Shown here piece after piece: positions 5,877-6,470 of a stretch of DNA of 6,470 nucleotides. The notes under the pieces are model-generated. The model saw only the letters and a program-made list of their open reading frames with translations, had not been told where the DNA came from and ran no database searches. The stretch is from positions 1-6,470 of the forward strand of contig CANKEA010000072.1 in the NCBI GenBank assembly GCA_947480815.1. The letters are read 5' to 3'. This DNA comes from Caulobacterales bacterium (GTDB lineage Bacteria > Pseudomonadota > Alphaproteobacteria > Caulobacterales > Caulobacteraceae). The stretch's first letter is position 1. Each line of letters begins with the position of its first letter. The position numbers and the translations under genes are program-made.

Positions 5877-6470
5877 TCAGCCCTCGTATTCCAGCACGTT
5901 TAGCCCGCCGTTCCAGTCGGTCAGGTAGATGATCCCGTCAGGCTGGACGTTGACGTCGCAACTCATCGGCGCAGGCAGGTAGCCGGGGCGCGGGTCGAGC
6001 ATTTTCGTCGGTGTCGGCGGCGCGAAGCTGCCGATTTCGCTGGGCTGTTTGGCGTCGCGGATGTCGAAAATTCGCAGGCCCGCGTTGTGGTAGGTCACGA
6101 AGAGAACCTCCTCGCTGCGGAACGTGTCGGAACGATTCTCATGCAGGTTGTGCGGGCCGAAGTTCTGCCCCGGCAGGCACCAAGCCTTCTCGTTCGGCGT
6201 CGGCAGGGTGGAGAGGGTGAAGGGCTTTGTCAGGTCCTTCACGTCGTAAAGCCAAGTGTAGCTGATGCCCCGCGCGCAGGCGAAGGTGTTGGACTCGTCC
6301 AGCATCACCGCCATGTTTCGCCCCGGCAGCGGCAGGGGCGTATGGGTGCCTCCCGGCCCCGGCGGAGAGGTCACGGTGTGCGACAACATTTTGATGTTGG
6401 CGGGGTCCTTGACGTCCAGAATCGTGAAGCCGCCGTCGCGCCATGCGGCATAACCAATTCCGTTTGCGAC
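5877..6470 (-). CDS. LVIVD-repeat beta-propeller protein (5' end outside window)
   Basis: The reading frame is open from the right edge to the TGA at 5879-5877, giving the last 197 residues. The visible part contains LVIVD-type blades: GYAAWRDGGFTILDVKDP (visible residues 6-23), VLFVTYHNAGLRIFDIRD (122-139) and a final IIYLTDWNGGLNVLEYEG (180-197). In this family each blade reads roughly as hydrophobic-Y/A-x-x-x-GL-x-I-x-D. A conserved-looking NFGPHNLHEN stretch (103-112) and a His at 43 (GTHTPLPLPG) could be ligand or metal residues, but this is not established. The first in-frame Met (6389) falls inside a blade and is not the real start. The N-terminus is missing, so a signal peptide cannot be checked; many LVIVD proteins are exported. 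No enzymatic activity is known for the repeat itself. It is the upstream member of an operon with the DsbA-family gene 10 bases downstream. Confidence 0.85.
   Translation of the reverse strand, partial: VANGIGYAAWRDGGFTILDVKDPANIKMLSHTVTSPPGPGGTHTPLPLPGRNMAVMLDESNTFACARGISYTWLYDVKDLTKPFTLSTLPTPNEKAWCLPGQNFGPHNLHENRSDTFRSEEVLFVTYHNAGLRIFDIRDAKQPSEIGSFAPPTPTKMLDPRPGYLPAPMSCDVNVQPDGIIYLTDWNGGLNVLEYEG

Overview
The window looks like chromosomal DNA of a Gram-negative, GC-rich proteobacterium, most likely an alphaproteobacterium. This rests on G/C-rich third codon positions, Sec signal peptides ending in AxA-Q, and the gene families present. The genus cannot be told from this stretch. No mobile element, CRISPR array, tRNA or rRNA was seen.

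Layout: (1) Positions 1-2086, minus strand: a two-gene operon for secreted NHL-type beta-propeller proteins. The upstream gene (971-2086) closely resembles the lyase half (PAL) of eukaryotic peptidylglycine alpha-amidating monooxygenase and keeps nearly all known PAL metal and catalytic positions. The downstream gene (1-959, running off the left edge) is clearly a paralogue but has lost most of them. (2) Positions 2087-2276: a 190-base divergent intergenic region. (3) Positions 2277-5219, plus strand: a 980-residue fused flavin/iron-sulfur dehydrogenase of the YdiJ/GlcD-GlcF type, probably oxidising a D-2-hydroxyacid. (4) Positions 5216-6470, minus strand: a second operon with the end of an LVIVD-repeat propeller protein (starts beyond the right edge), then a cytoplasmic FrnE-like DsbA-family thiol oxidoreductase. 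The last gene converges on the dehydrogenase, and the two stop codons share one CTAG palindrome.

How the genes may work together: the two NHL proteins are almost certainly made together and exported, and may act as an active/inactive pair. No copper monooxygenase (PHM), the usual partner of PAL in peptide amidation, is in the window, so the substrate is open. PAL chemistry releases glyoxylate, and the divergent dehydrogenase belongs to a family that oxidises 2-hydroxyacids such as glycolate, lactate and 2-hydroxyglutarate. A shared small-acid theme is possible but is inference only. The most notable point is the PAL-like protein beside a paralogue stripped of its metal site.
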